Shown: positions 17,678-27,361, counted from the stretch's first letter. The stretch is 64,000 bases of DNA from Proteiniclasticum aestuarii (GCF_017368455.1 NZ_JAFNJU010000001.1:529629-593628), one strand, 5' to 3'. Translations and numbers: made by a program. Notes: generated by a model not told the origin, from the letters alone.

Positions 17678-19504
17678 ATGTGTGGAATTGTAGGTTATCT
17701 TGGTAACAGAGACGTTGTGGAGGTACTCATCAGCGGTCTTTCAAGGCTGGAGTACAGAGGATATGACTCTGCAGGAATTTCTGTTATGGAAAATGGAACT
17801 GTCTCCATTGTCAAAGCGCAAGGGAGACTAAGGAATCTGGAGGAAAAACTGAGCAGCGGCAGCCTGAAAGGTCAGATGGGTATCGGTCATACACGCTGGG
17901 CTACCCATGGTGCTCCTTCCGATGAGAACTCCCATCCCCATAACAGCAACAACAACAGAATTTCTGTTGTCCATAACGGAATCATCGAGAACTACATGGA
18001 ACTGAAAGACAAGCTGGTGAAACTCGGATATGAATTCCTTTCCGATACAGATACGGAAGTAATTCCTAATCTCATTGATTTTCACTACAACGGAGACCTC
18101 CTTGAGGCGGTCAGAGAGACCACCAAGGAACTTAAGGGCAGCTATGCTCTGGGTGTACTCTCCATTGATGAACCAGACAGAATCGTAGCAACAAGAAAAG
18201 ACAGCCCCCTGGTTGTCGGATTAGGCGAGGGTGAATACTTCATCGCATCCGATGTACCAGCTGTGCTGAACTATACAAAGGAATTCGTCTATCTCAATGA
18301 TGGCGAGTTCGCAGTGCTGACAAAGGATGATCTTTCCTTCTACACCAATGAAGGTGAGAAAGTGGAAAGAGAAAGCACGGAAATCACATGGAGTGCTGAG
18401 TCTGCTGAAAAAGGCGGCTATGCACACTTCACCATCAAGGAAATCTACGAGCAGCCTAAGGCGCTGAAAGACACCATGACTTCAAGAATCATTCCAGGAG
18501 AGAAAATCAGACTGGATGACATCCATATCAGCAAAGACATGCTCACAAATTACTCCAGAATCTACATCGTAGCCTGTGGAACTGCCTACCATGCAGGTCT
18601 CATCGGTAAAGTCGCCATCGAAAATCTGGCCAGAATCCCCGTGGAAGTGGATGTGGCATCAGAGTTCCGATACAGAAATCCGATCATAGATCATAAAACA
18701 CTGCTGATCACCATCAGTCAGTCCGGTGAAACCGCAGATACGCTGGCGGTTCTGAGAGAATCTCAGACCAAGGGTGCCAGAGTCATCGCCATCACCAACG
18801 TGGTGGGAAGTTCCATTGCCCGTGAAGCGGATGATGTCTTCTATACCTGGGCAGGACCCGAAATCGGCGTAGCTTCAACCAAAGCCTACCTGACGATGCT
18901 CGTGGCGGTATACAGCATTGCCCTTCACTTTGCAGAGCTTCTGGGTACAGAAGAGACTTCCTATCTCGAAGAGATCAAAAAGGAAATGCTTACCCTTCCA
19001 GAGAAGGTTGCCAAGATTCTGAAAGATACAACTAAAATTGAACACTTTGCAGATAAAATCCATGGTGAAAAAGACGTCTTCTATCTGGGAAGAGGTCTGG
19101 ATTATCAGATCGCTGTGGAAGCTTCTCTGAAGCTGAAAGAGCTCTCCTACATTCACTCCGAAGCCTATCCCGGCGGAGAGCTGAAGCATGGATCCATAGC
19201 CCTCATCGAGGAAGGTATTTCCGTCATCACTTCTCTGACACAGAGAGAGCTCTTCGAGAAAATGCAGAGCAACATCAAGGAAGTGGTTTCCAGAGGTGCC
19301 AAAGTCATGGCCATCACGTACGAGGACAACAAGGACGTGGAGAAGTACTCTGATGAAGTGATCTATATTCCAAATACCATGGACATCATCGCACCGATCC
19401 TTGCCGTAGTGCCTACCCAGCTTCTGGCCTACTACGTTTCACTCTACAAGGGTCTGGATGTGGATAAGCCAAGAAACCTGGCCAAGTCCGTAACAGTAGA
19501 ATAA
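17678..19504 (+). CDS. glmS: Glutamine--fructose-6-phosphate aminotransferase (isomerizing)
   Basis: GlmS makes glucosamine-6-phosphate from fructose-6-phosphate and glutamine, the first step to cell-wall amino sugars. The N-terminal class II amidotransferase starts MCGIVGY, so Cys2 is the nucleophile after Met removal, with GHTRWATHG following. Two SIS domains carry ACGTAYHAG, ISQSGETADTLA and KELSYIHSEAYPGGELKHG. The length of 608 residues is normal and the C-terminus NLAKSVTVE is conserved. GAGAGGGTG precedes ATG 17678. It is controlled by the ribozyme just upstream and ends at a strong terminator. Confidence 0.98.
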   Translation: MCGIVGYLGNRDVVEVLISGLSRLEYRGYDSAGISVMENGTVSIVKAQGRLRNLEEKLSSGSLKGQMGIGHTRWATHGAPSDENSHPHNSNNNRISVVHNGIIENYMELKDKLVKLGYEFLSDTDTEVIPNLIDFHYNGDLLEAVRETTKELKGSYALGVLSIDEPDRIVATRKDSPLVVGLGEGEYFIASDVPAVLNYTKEFVYLNDGEFAVLTKDDLSFYTNEGEKVERESTEITWSAESAEKGGYAHFTIKEIYEQPKALKDTMTSRIIPGEKIRLDDIHISKDMLTNYSRIYIVACGTAYHAGLIGKVAIENLARIPVEVDVASEFRYRNPIIDHKTLLITISQSGETADTLAVLRESQTKGARVIAITNVVGSSIAREADDVFYTWAGPEIGVASTKAYLTMLVAVYSIALHFAELLGTEETSYLEEIKKEMLTLPEKVAKILKDTTKIEHFADKIHGEKDVFYLGRGLDYQIAVEASLKLKELSYIHSEAYPGGELKHGSIALIEEGISVITSLTQRELFEKMQSNIKEVVSRGAKVMAITYEDNKDVEKYSDEVIYIPNTMDIIAPILAVVPTQLLAYYVSLYKGLDVDKPRNLAKSVTVE

Positions 19505-19520
19505 ACAAGAAGCAACGATA

Positions 19521-19562
19521 AAGGCCCTCAGCAAGTGAGGGCCTTACTTATATCCTTTTTTT
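19521..19562 (+). terminator. Intrinsic terminator of glmS
   Basis: AAGGCCCTC (19521-19529) pairs perfectly with GAGGGCCTT (19537-19545). A run of nine T residues follows ten bases later. Confidence 0.88.
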
Positions 19563-19606
19563 TGCTGCGCAATGGTTTATGATCCTTGGCTGTAAGATTC
19601 ATTTCT

Positions 19607-21031
19607 TTATCGGATTCTGATATATTTCCATTTATTCGTTCTGAACCTGCCGTAAACGAACAGATACCGGATGAACTGGTCTGCCAGCACCGCCATCCAG
19701 GCCCCCACGAGACCGAATCCCATGATGTTCACAAAGATGTGAGCAAGGATGACTCGGAATCCGAAGACCCCGATAAAAGTAGCTACAAGTGGCCAGAGCG
19801 TATCGCCTGCTCCACGAAGAGCACCGGCAAGAATCAGTTGAGAAGACTGGAAAGGCTGAACCAGAGCAATGATTTTAAGGGCTCTGGAGGCATTCTCAAT
19901 GATGACAGGATCATTGGTATAGAGCCCCACAATCCAAGGGCCGAAAAAGAAGAAGATCACCGCCATGAATGTGGAGATCATGGATCCGATTTTTCTGGTT
20001 TCCTTGGCATATTTTTCCGCAACGCTGAGGTTCTGCGCCCCCAAGGAACGCCCTACCATAGAGGAGGCTGCGATGCCAAAAGCCTGTCCCGGCTGAAAAG
20101 ACAGCCCCAGGATGCTGAGGGCGATCTGATGCGATGCATAGACCACCGTACCCAGTCCGGCAACAATTCTCACAAACAGAAGCACGCCGATTCTAAGGGC
20201 TAGAGATTCCAGAGACGCGGGTATCCCGACCCTTATGAGATTCTGAATCACCGTCTTGTTGTATTTGAACTTCTTTCTGAAATCCACTTTAAGTGGACTA
20301 TCTTTTCGTACAATGTATCGGAGCATGAGCACACTGGCCACCACGTGGGAAAATGCAGTGGAAACAGCCGCACCTGTGACACCCAGTTCCGGAAAGAACA
20401 GAAGGCCGTAGATCAGGAGCGCGTTCCCCACCACATTCATGGAGTTCACTCTGATGTTGATCTTCATGGGCGCTTTGGTCTCTCCTATACCTCGCAAGGC
20501 AGCTGTAATGGACATGTTAAAGCTCTGGAAAAGATACCCGACCATAATGATTTTGAAGTAGATTCTTCCCGCGTCAATGGTGTCTGCCTGAGCGCCCATA
20601 AACCTCATGATTTCATCTGTAAAGGTCAGTCCGAATGTGGACAGAGGTATAGCGAGGAGAAACAGATTCAGAAGAATCACATGCTTCAGAACCGAATCCA
20701 CTCTATGGGGCTGCTTCGCCCCCACATACCTGGCGATCATGGCAGTGCCTCCCACATTCAGCGCCTGCGCCAGAGACAGTCCGATGAACATGGGCTGATT
20801 GGTGATACCCACCGCCGCAACGGATGCTGCTGCCAGCGCCTTATCCGCAATCCATCCAAGCATCATCATATCCACCATACCGAAAAGCGAGCTCATGAGA
20901 AGCTCCGTCAGAATCGGCCATGCCAGGTGCAGCACATCATATCTTATGGGGTTTTTGACGAAGGAAAAGAAATCCTTCTTTTCCTTCGTCTTTCTACTTT
21001 CCTCTTCCAGTTTTTCCTTTTCTTCCATCAT
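19607..21031 (-). CDS. MATE family efflux transporter
   Basis: The 474-residue protein has about twelve hydrophobic segments in the two-bundle MATE arrangement. Typical motifs are LAWPILTELLMSSLFGMVDMMMLGWI near the start and GIAASSMVGRSLGAQN in the middle. MATE proteins export drugs or metabolites using Na+ or H+. A charged cytoplasmic N-terminus (about 30 residues, EKEKLEEESRKTKEKK) precedes the first segment. The start is ATG 21031 behind AAGGAAG. It converges on glmS. The substrate is unknown. A second MATE is at 55526-56860. Confidence 0.92.
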   Translation of the reverse strand: MMEEKEKLEEESRKTKEKKDFFSFVKNPIRYDVLHLAWPILTELLMSSLFGMVDMMMLGWIADKALAAASVAAVGITNQPMFIGLSLAQALNVGGTAMIARYVGAKQPHRVDSVLKHVILLNLFLLAIPLSTFGLTFTDEIMRFMGAQADTIDAGRIYFKIIMVGYLFQSFNMSITAALRGIGETKAPMKINIRVNSMNVVGNALLIYGLLFFPELGVTGAAVSTAFSHVVASVLMLRYIVRKDSPLKVDFRKKFKYNKTVIQNLIRVGIPASLESLALRIGVLLFVRIVAGLGTVVYASHQIALSILGLSFQPGQAFGIAASSMVGRSLGAQNLSVAEKYAKETRKIGSMISTFMAVIFFFFGPWIVGLYTNDPVIIENASRALKIIALVQPFQSSQLILAGALRGAGDTLWPLVATFIGVFGFRVILAHIFVNIMGFGLVGAWMAVLADQFIRYLFVYGRFRTNKWKYIRIR

Positions 21032-21250
21032 TTTCTATACTTCCTTATTCCTTCTTACTTTTCATGATTTCCATAAAACCTAAATTACATTATAGCATAT
21101 TGAGAAAAGCTTTCTGAATTACCCAATACACATGATTTCAGGAAGCGTCAGATTTGGCGTTCAGGAAAAGAGGAAACCTACATAAATCTCATTCAATGAA
21201 TGGTGTCTGCAGAAAATGAATGACCGATGATTGCTCATCGGTCAACTGAT

Positions 21251-21787
21251 CTAATAATCATATTCTCTGTAATTTTCACTGATTCGTATCTGAAGCGTCG
21301 CATCATCCTGAAGCTTCTTATAGGATACCAGAAACTCGTTCAGTTCATTATCGGCAAGATCCACCTGCTTTTCGGAGGTGATCACGACAATGGTCTTATT
21401 GAGGAAAACCGTCAGCTCATTTCTTTCATTTCTGATTTCATAGTGGAAACCCGAGTATTCTTTGAGTTTCCCCTTGTATTTATCCATGAAACCAAGCTGC
21501 TTGCGATACTTCTGATAGTCTTCGTTATTCGTCAGATTGTACTGGGACTGGATATCCTCCATGGATACGCCATAACGTTCCATAAGTCTGGTCTGGATTT
21601 CCATGAACTTCTCATAGGAAATGCTGTTCTTTTCCATGTACTCCATAATGGCTTTATTGATGGATGCGATGGTCTGTTTTCCAGTTCCCATCTCTCCATA
21701 CAGATTGAAGATATAGGCTTCAAAATCATCTATATCCTTATCTCTCACCTTATTCTTAAGGTCATTGAAATCAATGACATCACTCAA
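21251..21787 (-). CDS. DUF3867-like protein of unknown function
   Basis: The 178-residue soluble protein is rich in charged residues and predicted helices. The opening MSDVIDFNDLKNKVRDKDIDDFEAYIFNLYGEM and the YMEKNSISYEKFMEIQ segment resemble a clostridial family I recall as DUF3867. The start is TTG 21787, with a GGAGGAA site inside the end of the upstream oxidoreductase gene, so the two are one transcription unit. No catalytic motif is visible. Co-expression with a GlpA-like enzyme suggests, but does not show, a role in glycerol-phosphate metabolism. Confidence 0.6.
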   Translation of the reverse strand: MSDVIDFNDLKNKVRDKDIDDFEAYIFNLYGEMGTGKQTIASINKAIMEYMEKNSISYEKFMEIQTRLMERYGVSMEDIQSQYNLTNNEDYQKYRKQLGFMDKYKGKLKEYSGFHYEIRNERNELTVFLNKTIVVITSEKQVDLADNELNEFLVSYKKLQDDATLQIRISENYREYDY

Positions 21788-21790
21788 AGT

Positions 21791-23254
21791 TTATTCCTCC
21801 TCGAGGCTCTTCAGATAATCCAGAAGGTCGGATTTCTGAACACGGTTCACACCACTATGCTCGATATCAAAACCTGGATCGATCTTTTCGCCATATTCTC
21901 TTTCCATGACTTCAATCACTCTAGGCTTACAGAATTCTCCCTGACACCATCCCATACCGGCACGTGTCCTTCTTTTCACGCCATCCACAGTCTTCACTTT
22001 GATTCCCCGATGAAGGGCATCCACGATTTCATCTTCTCTCACCTGCTCGCATCGGCAGACGATTCGATCCTCGCTACCCAAGGGCAGCTCGATGAATTTC
22101 TTGACATCCTTCAGGGGCTTCAGCGGTTTCTTTGTGACAATGGGTTCTCTGTAAGGATCGAAATCCTTGTTCTCTTCCCATTCTAAGCCCGATTCCTTAA
22201 GAATACCTATAACCATTTCTGCAATGGCTGGTGAGGATGTGAGTCCAGGAGACTGAATTCCAGCAACATTGATAAAGCCTTTCACATCCGTCTCCTCAAT
22301 GATGAAATCATCTGTTGAGCTTCTGGCACGGATGCCTGTAAAGCTTCGAATGAACTGCTTCGGATTGATTTTATCATAAAGCTCCTTTGTCTGCTCCAGG
22401 ATCTTCGCCACACGCTCTATATGAGTGGATGTATCGTCACGATCCGCGTCATCATTGGCATCTGGCCCGATAAGAAGATTTCCATAGTAAGTGGAAGCCA
22501 CAAGAACACCCTTCCCGAGTTTGGTGGGAAGCTGGAAGATCACGGTGTTGATCGGATCTCCTGTCCCTCTTGTGAAGAGAATATACTCCCCGGACCTTGG
22601 AAGAATCTTGAAGTCGTCCACGCCTACCATCTGGGAGATCTTGTCCGCATACACCCCAGCCGCATTGACCACGTATTTTCCTTCATACTGACCTTTATCT
22701 GTAGTCACTTTGAAGACATCTCCTGCTTTCTCTATGGCTGTGACTTCATTCTCCAGTTCAAGGGTCACTCCATTCTTGATGGCATTCTCCGCCATGGCGA
22801 TGGCCATTTCATAAGGTGAACAGATTCCGGCTCCTTTACAGTAGAGAGCCCATTTCACATCATCTGTGAGTTCCGGTTCGATCTTTCTGATTTCCTCGGG
22901 TCCGATGATGGATAAATCATCCAGCCCGTTTTTGATTCCGTTGGCCATGAGCTTTTCCAGGGGTTCCTTGTCGTCCTCTTTGGTGATGACAAGGGACCCG
23001 GTTTCCTCAAACCCGAAATTCAGCTGACGGTCCAGCTCCTTGAACTGAACTCTGCCTTTATAGCATAATCTGCCTTTCAGTGCTTCATGCTTCTCTGCAT
23101 AGCCTCCATGGACAATGGCACTGTTGGCTTTTGTCGCACCCATGGAGACATCGATTCCCTTTTCCAGAACCAGCACTTTCGCCTTCGACTTCGATAGCTC
23201 TCTTGCGATGCTCGTTCCCACAATTCCCGCTCCGATGATAATTACATCATACAT
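21791..23254 (-). CDS. GlpA-like FAD-dependent glycerol-3-phosphate dehydrogenase (second copy)
   Basis: The protein has an N-terminal FAD-binding fold (DVIIIGAGIVGTSIARELS), the family segment MGATKANSAIVHGGY, and a C-terminal BFD-like [2Fe-2S] domain with CRCE and CQGEFC. This layout matches the large subunit of anaerobic glycerol-3-phosphate dehydrogenase and related oxidoreductases. It is paralogous to 25012-26463 but has its own promoter behind the terminator at 23362-23381, a cre-like site, and the DUF3867 gene as downstream partner. The two copies may differ in substrate or condition. A GAGGAGG site precedes ATG 23254. Confidence 0.85.
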   Translation of the reverse strand: MYDVIIIGAGIVGTSIARELSKSKAKVLVLEKGIDVSMGATKANSAIVHGGYAEKHEALKGRLCYKGRVQFKELDRQLNFGFEETGSLVITKEDDKEPLEKLMANGIKNGLDDLSIIGPEEIRKIEPELTDDVKWALYCKGAGICSPYEMAIAMAENAIKNGVTLELENEVTAIEKAGDVFKVTTDKGQYEGKYVVNAAGVYADKISQMVGVDDFKILPRSGEYILFTRGTGDPINTVIFQLPTKLGKGVLVASTYYGNLLIGPDANDDADRDDTSTHIERVAKILEQTKELYDKINPKQFIRSFTGIRARSSTDDFIIEETDVKGFINVAGIQSPGLTSSPAIAEMVIGILKESGLEWEENKDFDPYREPIVTKKPLKPLKDVKKFIELPLGSEDRIVCRCEQVREDEIVDALHRGIKVKTVDGVKRRTRAGMGWCQGEFCKPRVIEVMEREYGEKIDPGFDIEHSGVNRVQKSDLLDYLKSLEEE

Positions 23255-23295
23255 AATTTAACCTCCTCAATCATTGGTGTCTGCTTTTCACGCGA

Positions 23296-23309
23296 TGTAA
23301 ACATTTACT
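23296..23309. promoter_or_regulatory. cre-like CcpA operator downstream of a -10 element
   Basis: TGTAAACATTTACT resembles the CcpA cre consensus with about two mismatches. It lies just downstream of a minus-strand TATAAT (23323-23318), a position suited to glucose repression of the second GlpA-like gene. No strong -35 was found. Confidence 0.45.
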
Positions 23310-23355
23310 TTTATACTATTATAACAAATAACCCGTATTCTGGATATTTTATATA

Positions 23356-23381
23356 CAAAAAATGTGGGCATCAACCCACAT
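23356..23381 (-). terminator. Intrinsic terminator of the glp operon
   Basis: ATGTGGG (23362-23368) pairs with CCCACAT (23375-23381), and TTTTTTG follows on the minus strand. It ends the operon before the second GlpA-like gene. Confidence 0.82.
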
Positions 23382-23389
23382 TTCATTGC

Positions 23390-23740
23390 CTACATATTTC
23401 TTGTAGCTACTATATCTGCACCTGTTCCAAGTACATTCTTTATTAAAACTGTTCCCACTTTGATTGGCGCTTCCACTTCGATTTTTTCCAGCTCTCTCAT
23501 GACATCGAAGTTCAGCCCCTTTGGAATATCTGTTGATGTCTTCACCGGCAGTCTCTTATGAATGCCTCCCCTGATCTTCACTGTTGACGTGATGACTCTT
23601 GTAGGGTTTGTAAGTTCCTTTTTCGCATAGGGTATACCTCTGTTGCATCCATTTCCCATGACGATGATTTCGCCGTCCGGCTTCTCATCCACCTGAAGTC
23701 TGCATCCCTTAGGACATACTATACAAATCATTTCTCTCAT
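23390..23740 (-). CDS. DUF1667 cysteine-rich protein of the GlpABC-like complex
   Basis: The 116-residue protein begins MREMICIVCPKGCRLQV, with a C-x2-C-x3-C cluster plus a further Cys in NGCNRG, suggesting an iron-sulfur or metal site. DUF1667 genes regularly follow the two flavoprotein genes of clostridial glycerol-3-phosphate dehydrogenase operons. The start (ATG 23740) lies one base after the stop of the upstream GlpB-like gene, whose 3' end carries the GAGGTG site. It is the last gene before the operon terminator. It may pass electrons between the flavoproteins, which is inference. Confidence 0.85.
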   Translation of the reverse strand: MREMICIVCPKGCRLQVDEKPDGEIIVMGNGCNRGIPYAKKELTNPTRVITSTVKIRGGIHKRLPVKTSTDIPKGLNFDVMRELEKIEVEAPIKVGTVLIKNVLGTGADIVATRNM

Positions 23741-23741
23741 C

Positions 23742-25010
23742 TTAAATCACCTCTTCCAGTGCAATGGTAAGGAGTCCATTCGCCTTCTCGAGATCCGCTC
23801 TCTTCAGCTTGATTTTCTCCATTTCTCCAGGAGCCACAACTGGTCTTCTCAGCTTTTTGATCAGCTCTCCCTCCTGGTTTCTCACAGTGATGTTCACGTC
23901 TTTGAATACATTGGAAACTCTGAACATGATTTCCTGAGACTCCATGATGTTTTCCAGTCTGATCTGCTGTGGAACGGTATAGTTCACACGATCTCCATTC
24001 TTGATTTCCGTGACATCCTGTCCTTCCTTCAGCTCATTCTTGATGAACTTGGCAGCACTTCTGCCTGCCTTCTGTCCTTCTTCACTTACAAAGTCCACCA
24101 GGTCATGTACATGAACCACGTTACCACAGGCGAAAATACCCTTCACATTGGTTTCCATGGCTTCGTTCACGATGGGCCCTGAGGTTCTTCTGTCCAGTGC
24201 GATGCCCGCATTTTTCGTGATCTCATTTTCTGGAATCAGACCTACGGATAAGAGCAGTGTATCACATTCCAGTGTCTGCTCTGTTCCAGGAATCGGGTTT
24301 TTATTTTCATCCACTTTCTGGATCACAACTGCTTCCAATCTCTGCTTACCCTTGATTTCCGTGATGGTATGCGCAAGAAGCAGCGGAATGTCATAATCAT
24401 CCAGACACTGAACGATGTTTCTGTTCAGTCCGTTGGAGTAAGGCATCAGCTCAACACAGGCTTTGACCTCAGCTCCTTCCAGTGTCATTCTTCTTGCCAT
24501 GATCAGTCCAATGTCTCCTGAACCCAGGATGACAACTTTCTTTCCGACCATGTATCCTTCCATGTTGACATATCTCTGAGCAGTACCTGCCGTGAATACA
24601 CCGGATGGCCTTTCTCCAGGAATCTGGATGGCACCTCTGGTTCTTTCTCTGCAGCCCATGGCCAGGATGATTGCCCTTGTATCAAGACTCAGGTATCCTT
24701 CTTCTGTGTTGATGGCTTCCACATGCTTCACATCACCGCCGTTGGAAATGGACAGCACCATGGTATCCAGTTTGTGGTCCACATTGGTGGAATTGAGCAT
24801 ATCGATATATCGAACGGCATATTCAGGACCTGTCAGTTCCTCTTTGAACGAATGCACGCCGAATCCGTTATGGATGCACTGATTCAGAATTCCGCCGAGC
24901 TCCTTATCTCTTTCAAGAATAAGAATCTTCTCTACTCCTCTGTTATAAGCTTCATATGCTGCAGAAAGGCCTGCTGGACCTCCCCCTATTACGATCAAAT
25001 CATACATCAT
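23742..25010 (-). CDS. GlpB-like FAD/NAD-dependent oxidoreductase subunit
   Basis: The protein of about 422 residues is a pyridine-nucleotide-disulfide-type flavoprotein. The FAD motif is DLIVIGGGPAGLSAAYEA, the NAD motif is KKVVILGSGDIGLIMARR, and the second FAD motif is VKGIFACGNVVHVHDLVD. A longer in-frame extension to 25190 lies inside the upstream gene; ATG 25010 has a GGGGTG site and starts one base after the upstream stop. It is sandwiched between the GlpA-like and DUF1667 genes. Together they should oxidise glycerol-3-phosphate to DHAP with NAD or another acceptor. Confidence 0.87.
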   Translation of the reverse strand: MMYDLIVIGGGPAGLSAAYEAYNRGVEKILILERDKELGGILNQCIHNGFGVHSFKEELTGPEYAVRYIDMLNSTNVDHKLDTMVLSISNGGDVKHVEAINTEEGYLSLDTRAIILAMGCRERTRGAIQIPGERPSGVFTAGTAQRYVNMEGYMVGKKVVILGSGDIGLIMARRMTLEGAEVKACVELMPYSNGLNRNIVQCLDDYDIPLLLAHTITEIKGKQRLEAVVIQKVDENKNPIPGTEQTLECDTLLLSVGLIPENEITKNAGIALDRRTSGPIVNEAMETNVKGIFACGNVVHVHDLVDFVSEEGQKAGRSAAKFIKNELKEGQDVTEIKNGDRVNYTVPQQIRLENIMESQEIMFRVSNVFKDVNITVRNQEGELIKKLRRPVVAPGEMEKIKLKRADLEKANGLLTIALEEVI

Positions 25011-25011
25011 C

Positions 25012-26463
25012 TTATTCTTCACCCCTATTCTTTGTTTCCCCGACCAGTATGTAGGATCCGTTTTTATCCTGCATGATATCTTCCAGTGGAAGATCCAGTT
25101 CTCTTGAAATGATTTCAAGCACTCTAGGTCCGCAGAATCCACCCTGACATCTGCCCATTCCAGGTCGCACTCTTCTCTTGACACCATCAACAGTCAGCGC
25201 GCCTACCGGTCTATGGATGGCTTCCACAATTTCTCCCTCTGTGATGTTTTCACATCTGCAGATGATTCTTCCGAATTTAGGGTCTTCCTTGATCTTTGCC
25301 GCTTTCTCTTCAGGGGACAGGCTCATGAAATGGGTCTGCCTTCTGGTAGGATTGAAGTTTTCCTTTTTATTCATTTCCAGTCCGATATTTTTCAGAATCT
25401 CAGCTGCATCCTCCGCAATGGCTGGTGCAGAAGTAAGTCCTGGTGACTTGATTCCAGCGAGATTGATCAGCCCTTTCACGGATTTGGCTTCTTCGATGAT
25501 GAAGTCGGAACGGTCTGACTGTGCTCTTAAACCTGCAAAGTTTCGGATGCTTTCTCTGTAGTTGATTCCCTTGATGGACTTGTCAGCAGTTTCTCTGATA
25601 TAATCCATTCTCTCCTTGGTTGTTCCAATTTCATCCCTTTCCACATTATCCTCTGCATCTGGTCCAACCAGAAGATTTCCGTGAACGGTTGGTGAAACAA
25701 GAATACCTTTTCCAAGCGCCGTAGGACACTGGAAAATGACGTGATGAGCAAGTTCTCCCTGGCTCTTGTCCAGAACAAAGTACTGTCCCCTTCTTGGTCT
25801 GATCTTGAATTCCTGCTCTCCTACCATGTTCATGATCGCATCGCTGTAGATCCCTGCAGCATTGACGATGTACTTGGTCTGGATCGGATCCAGTTCAGCA
25901 TTGGCTGTGTAGATGGTGAAGACATCTTCCTCTTTCTTGATATCCACCACTTCCGTATCCAGAAGCAGTTCTACCCCATTGACCACCGCATTTTCCGTCA
26001 GTGCAATGGTGAACTCCCAAGGTCCGACGATACCTGCACTGGGTGAATAGAGAGCACCTACTGCTGTATCCCCGATATTAGGCTCCATCTTCAGCAGCTC
26101 TTCTCTATTTAAAATCTTCTGATCTGGTACACCATTGGCATTTCCTCTGTGAAAGAGCATTTCCACATGTTCCATCTCTTCTTCCGAGAACGCCACAACC
26201 AGAGAACCGATTTTCTTGTATGGTACATCGAGTTCCTTCGTGTAGACTTCAGTCAGGTGACATCCTCTGACATTCAGCCTTGCCATATCTGTTCCTTCTT
26301 CCGGATCATAACCCGCATGAACGATGGCACTGTTTGCTTTGGTCGCACCTTCAGATACATCATTTTCCTTCTCAATCAAACACACCTTGAGATCATACCT
26401 TGATAGTTCTCTTGCCACTGATGCTCCAACAATACCAGCACCAATGATCGCTACATCATACAT
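25012..26463 (-). CDS. glpA: GlpA-like FAD-dependent glycerol-3-phosphate dehydrogenase
   Basis: FAD is bound at DVAIIGAGIVGASVARELS, followed by SEGATKANSAIVHAGYD, and the C-terminus has a BFD-like [2Fe-2S] domain (CRCENITEGEIV, CQGGFC). The 483-residue length fits anaerobic GlpA-type subunits without a long extension. It is the first structural gene after glpP, preceded by a leader containing a terminator-like hairpin, as expected for GlpP antitermination. AGGAGGG precedes ATG 26463. The symbol follows family and context; the precise substrate is inferred. Confidence 0.85.
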   Translation of the reverse strand: MYDVAIIGAGIVGASVARELSRYDLKVCLIEKENDVSEGATKANSAIVHAGYDPEEGTDMARLNVRGCHLTEVYTKELDVPYKKIGSLVVAFSEEEMEHVEMLFHRGNANGVPDQKILNREELLKMEPNIGDTAVGALYSPSAGIVGPWEFTIALTENAVVNGVELLLDTEVVDIKKEEDVFTIYTANAELDPIQTKYIVNAAGIYSDAIMNMVGEQEFKIRPRRGQYFVLDKSQGELAHHVIFQCPTALGKGILVSPTVHGNLLVGPDAEDNVERDEIGTTKERMDYIRETADKSIKGINYRESIRNFAGLRAQSDRSDFIIEEAKSVKGLINLAGIKSPGLTSAPAIAEDAAEILKNIGLEMNKKENFNPTRRQTHFMSLSPEEKAAKIKEDPKFGRIICRCENITEGEIVEAIHRPVGALTVDGVKRRVRPGMGRCQGGFCGPRVLEIISRELDLPLEDIMQDKNGSYILVGETKNRGEE

Positions 26464-26482
26464 TTAATTTCCCTCCTAACAC

Positions 26483-26536
26483 AAAAAAGAGTAACACAAC
26501 GAAACCTGCCTACTGCAGGTGACTTTTGCTTACTCT
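26483..26536 (-). promoter_or_regulatory. Leader terminator controlled by GlpP antitermination (predicted)
   Basis: On the minus strand AGAGTAA (26536-26530) pairs with TTACTCT (26494-26488), enclosing a second hairpin ACCTGC/GCAGGT (26520-26504), and a T run follows at 26488-26483. It lies between glpP and the first glp dehydrogenase gene, immediately before its ribosome site. In Bacillus, GlpP with glycerol-3-phosphate prevents termination at such a site. Confidence 0.75.
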
Positions 26537-26608
26537 CATACTCTTAGCATACTATTTACTTTTCTCCCTTGATTTTAACACTTTATGACAGACTTGTAAA
26601 CCTTGCCA

Positions 26609-27175
26609 TCAAAGTTTCCAGATCCCCGTATCCGTGGAAGATATGGCCGTGGCTCCGGCAGATAAGGCGGAAATGACATCCTCCTTGTCTGATATTAGCC
26701 CTCCTGCGATGAGTGGGACGTTGGAGATGTTTGATAACATGGTTATGATCTTATACATTCCCCCAGGAAGAACCTCGTATGTATCCGCATGGCCTGCTTC
26801 AATATACTTGATCACATTCTTCAAAGAAAGCGAATCTATAAGAAAGAACCTTTGAACGGTGATGAGACCCAAATCTTTGGCTGCACTGATGATATTGGCC
26901 TTGGTGCTGATGATCCCGTCTGCCTGAGTGTTGTACTTGATGAATTTCGCTGCGATTTCCTTGCTGCCCAATCCTTCAATCAGATCCACATGAACGATGG
27001 CGATCTTGCCTCTGGCTTTCACCTTTTTCACAATCTGGGCAATATCTGTGATATTTCCAAAAAGTACGAATACAACTCTGCTTTCCGTATTCAGCGCCAG
27101 ATCCAGTCCATTGTAGTCTTTCACAGCAGTCACAACCGGATAGTTTTCCAAAGCATCGTAAAACTCTTCTTTCAT
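26609..27175 (-). CDS. glpP: Glycerol-3-phosphate responsive antiterminator
   Basis: GlpP is an RNA-binding, TIM-barrel-like antiterminator that senses glycerol-3-phosphate. The 188-residue protein shows IVHVDLIEGLGSKEIAAKFI, DGIISTKANIISAAK, and the phosphate-binding end EVLPGGMY...PLIAGGLI. It lies directly upstream of the glp dehydrogenase genes and their leader hairpin. A possible promoter is TTTACA (27232-27227) with TATAAT (27210-27205), 16 bases apart. An AAGGAGG site precedes ATG 27175. Confidence 0.93.
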   Translation of the reverse strand: MKEEFYDALENYPVVTAVKDYNGLDLALNTESRVVFVLFGNITDIAQIVKKVKARGKIAIVHVDLIEGLGSKEIAAKFIKYNTQADGIISTKANIISAAKDLGLITVQRFFLIDSLSLKNVIKYIEAGHADTYEVLPGGMYKIITMLSNISNVPLIAGGLISDKEDVISALSAGATAISSTDTGIWKL

Positions 27176-27204
27176 TCATTACCTCCTTATCATTGTCACA
27201 TTCA

Positions 27205-27232
27205 ATTATACATAAAGATGATAAGTTGTAAA
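27205..27232 (-). promoter_or_regulatory. Predicted promoter of glpP
   Basis: TTTACA and TATAAT on the minus strand with a 16-base spacer. The ribosome site of glpP follows about 20 bases on. Confidence 0.55.
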
Positions 27233-27361
27233 CCAATACAAGGTTATTTTATGTTTTTCCCCACAATAAAACGGAAATATGAAATTAATATCTGAATTTA
27301 TCCCCTTTAATATTATGAGATTCACAATCATTAATCTGCTCTCTTGTCCTAGGGGCATCCA

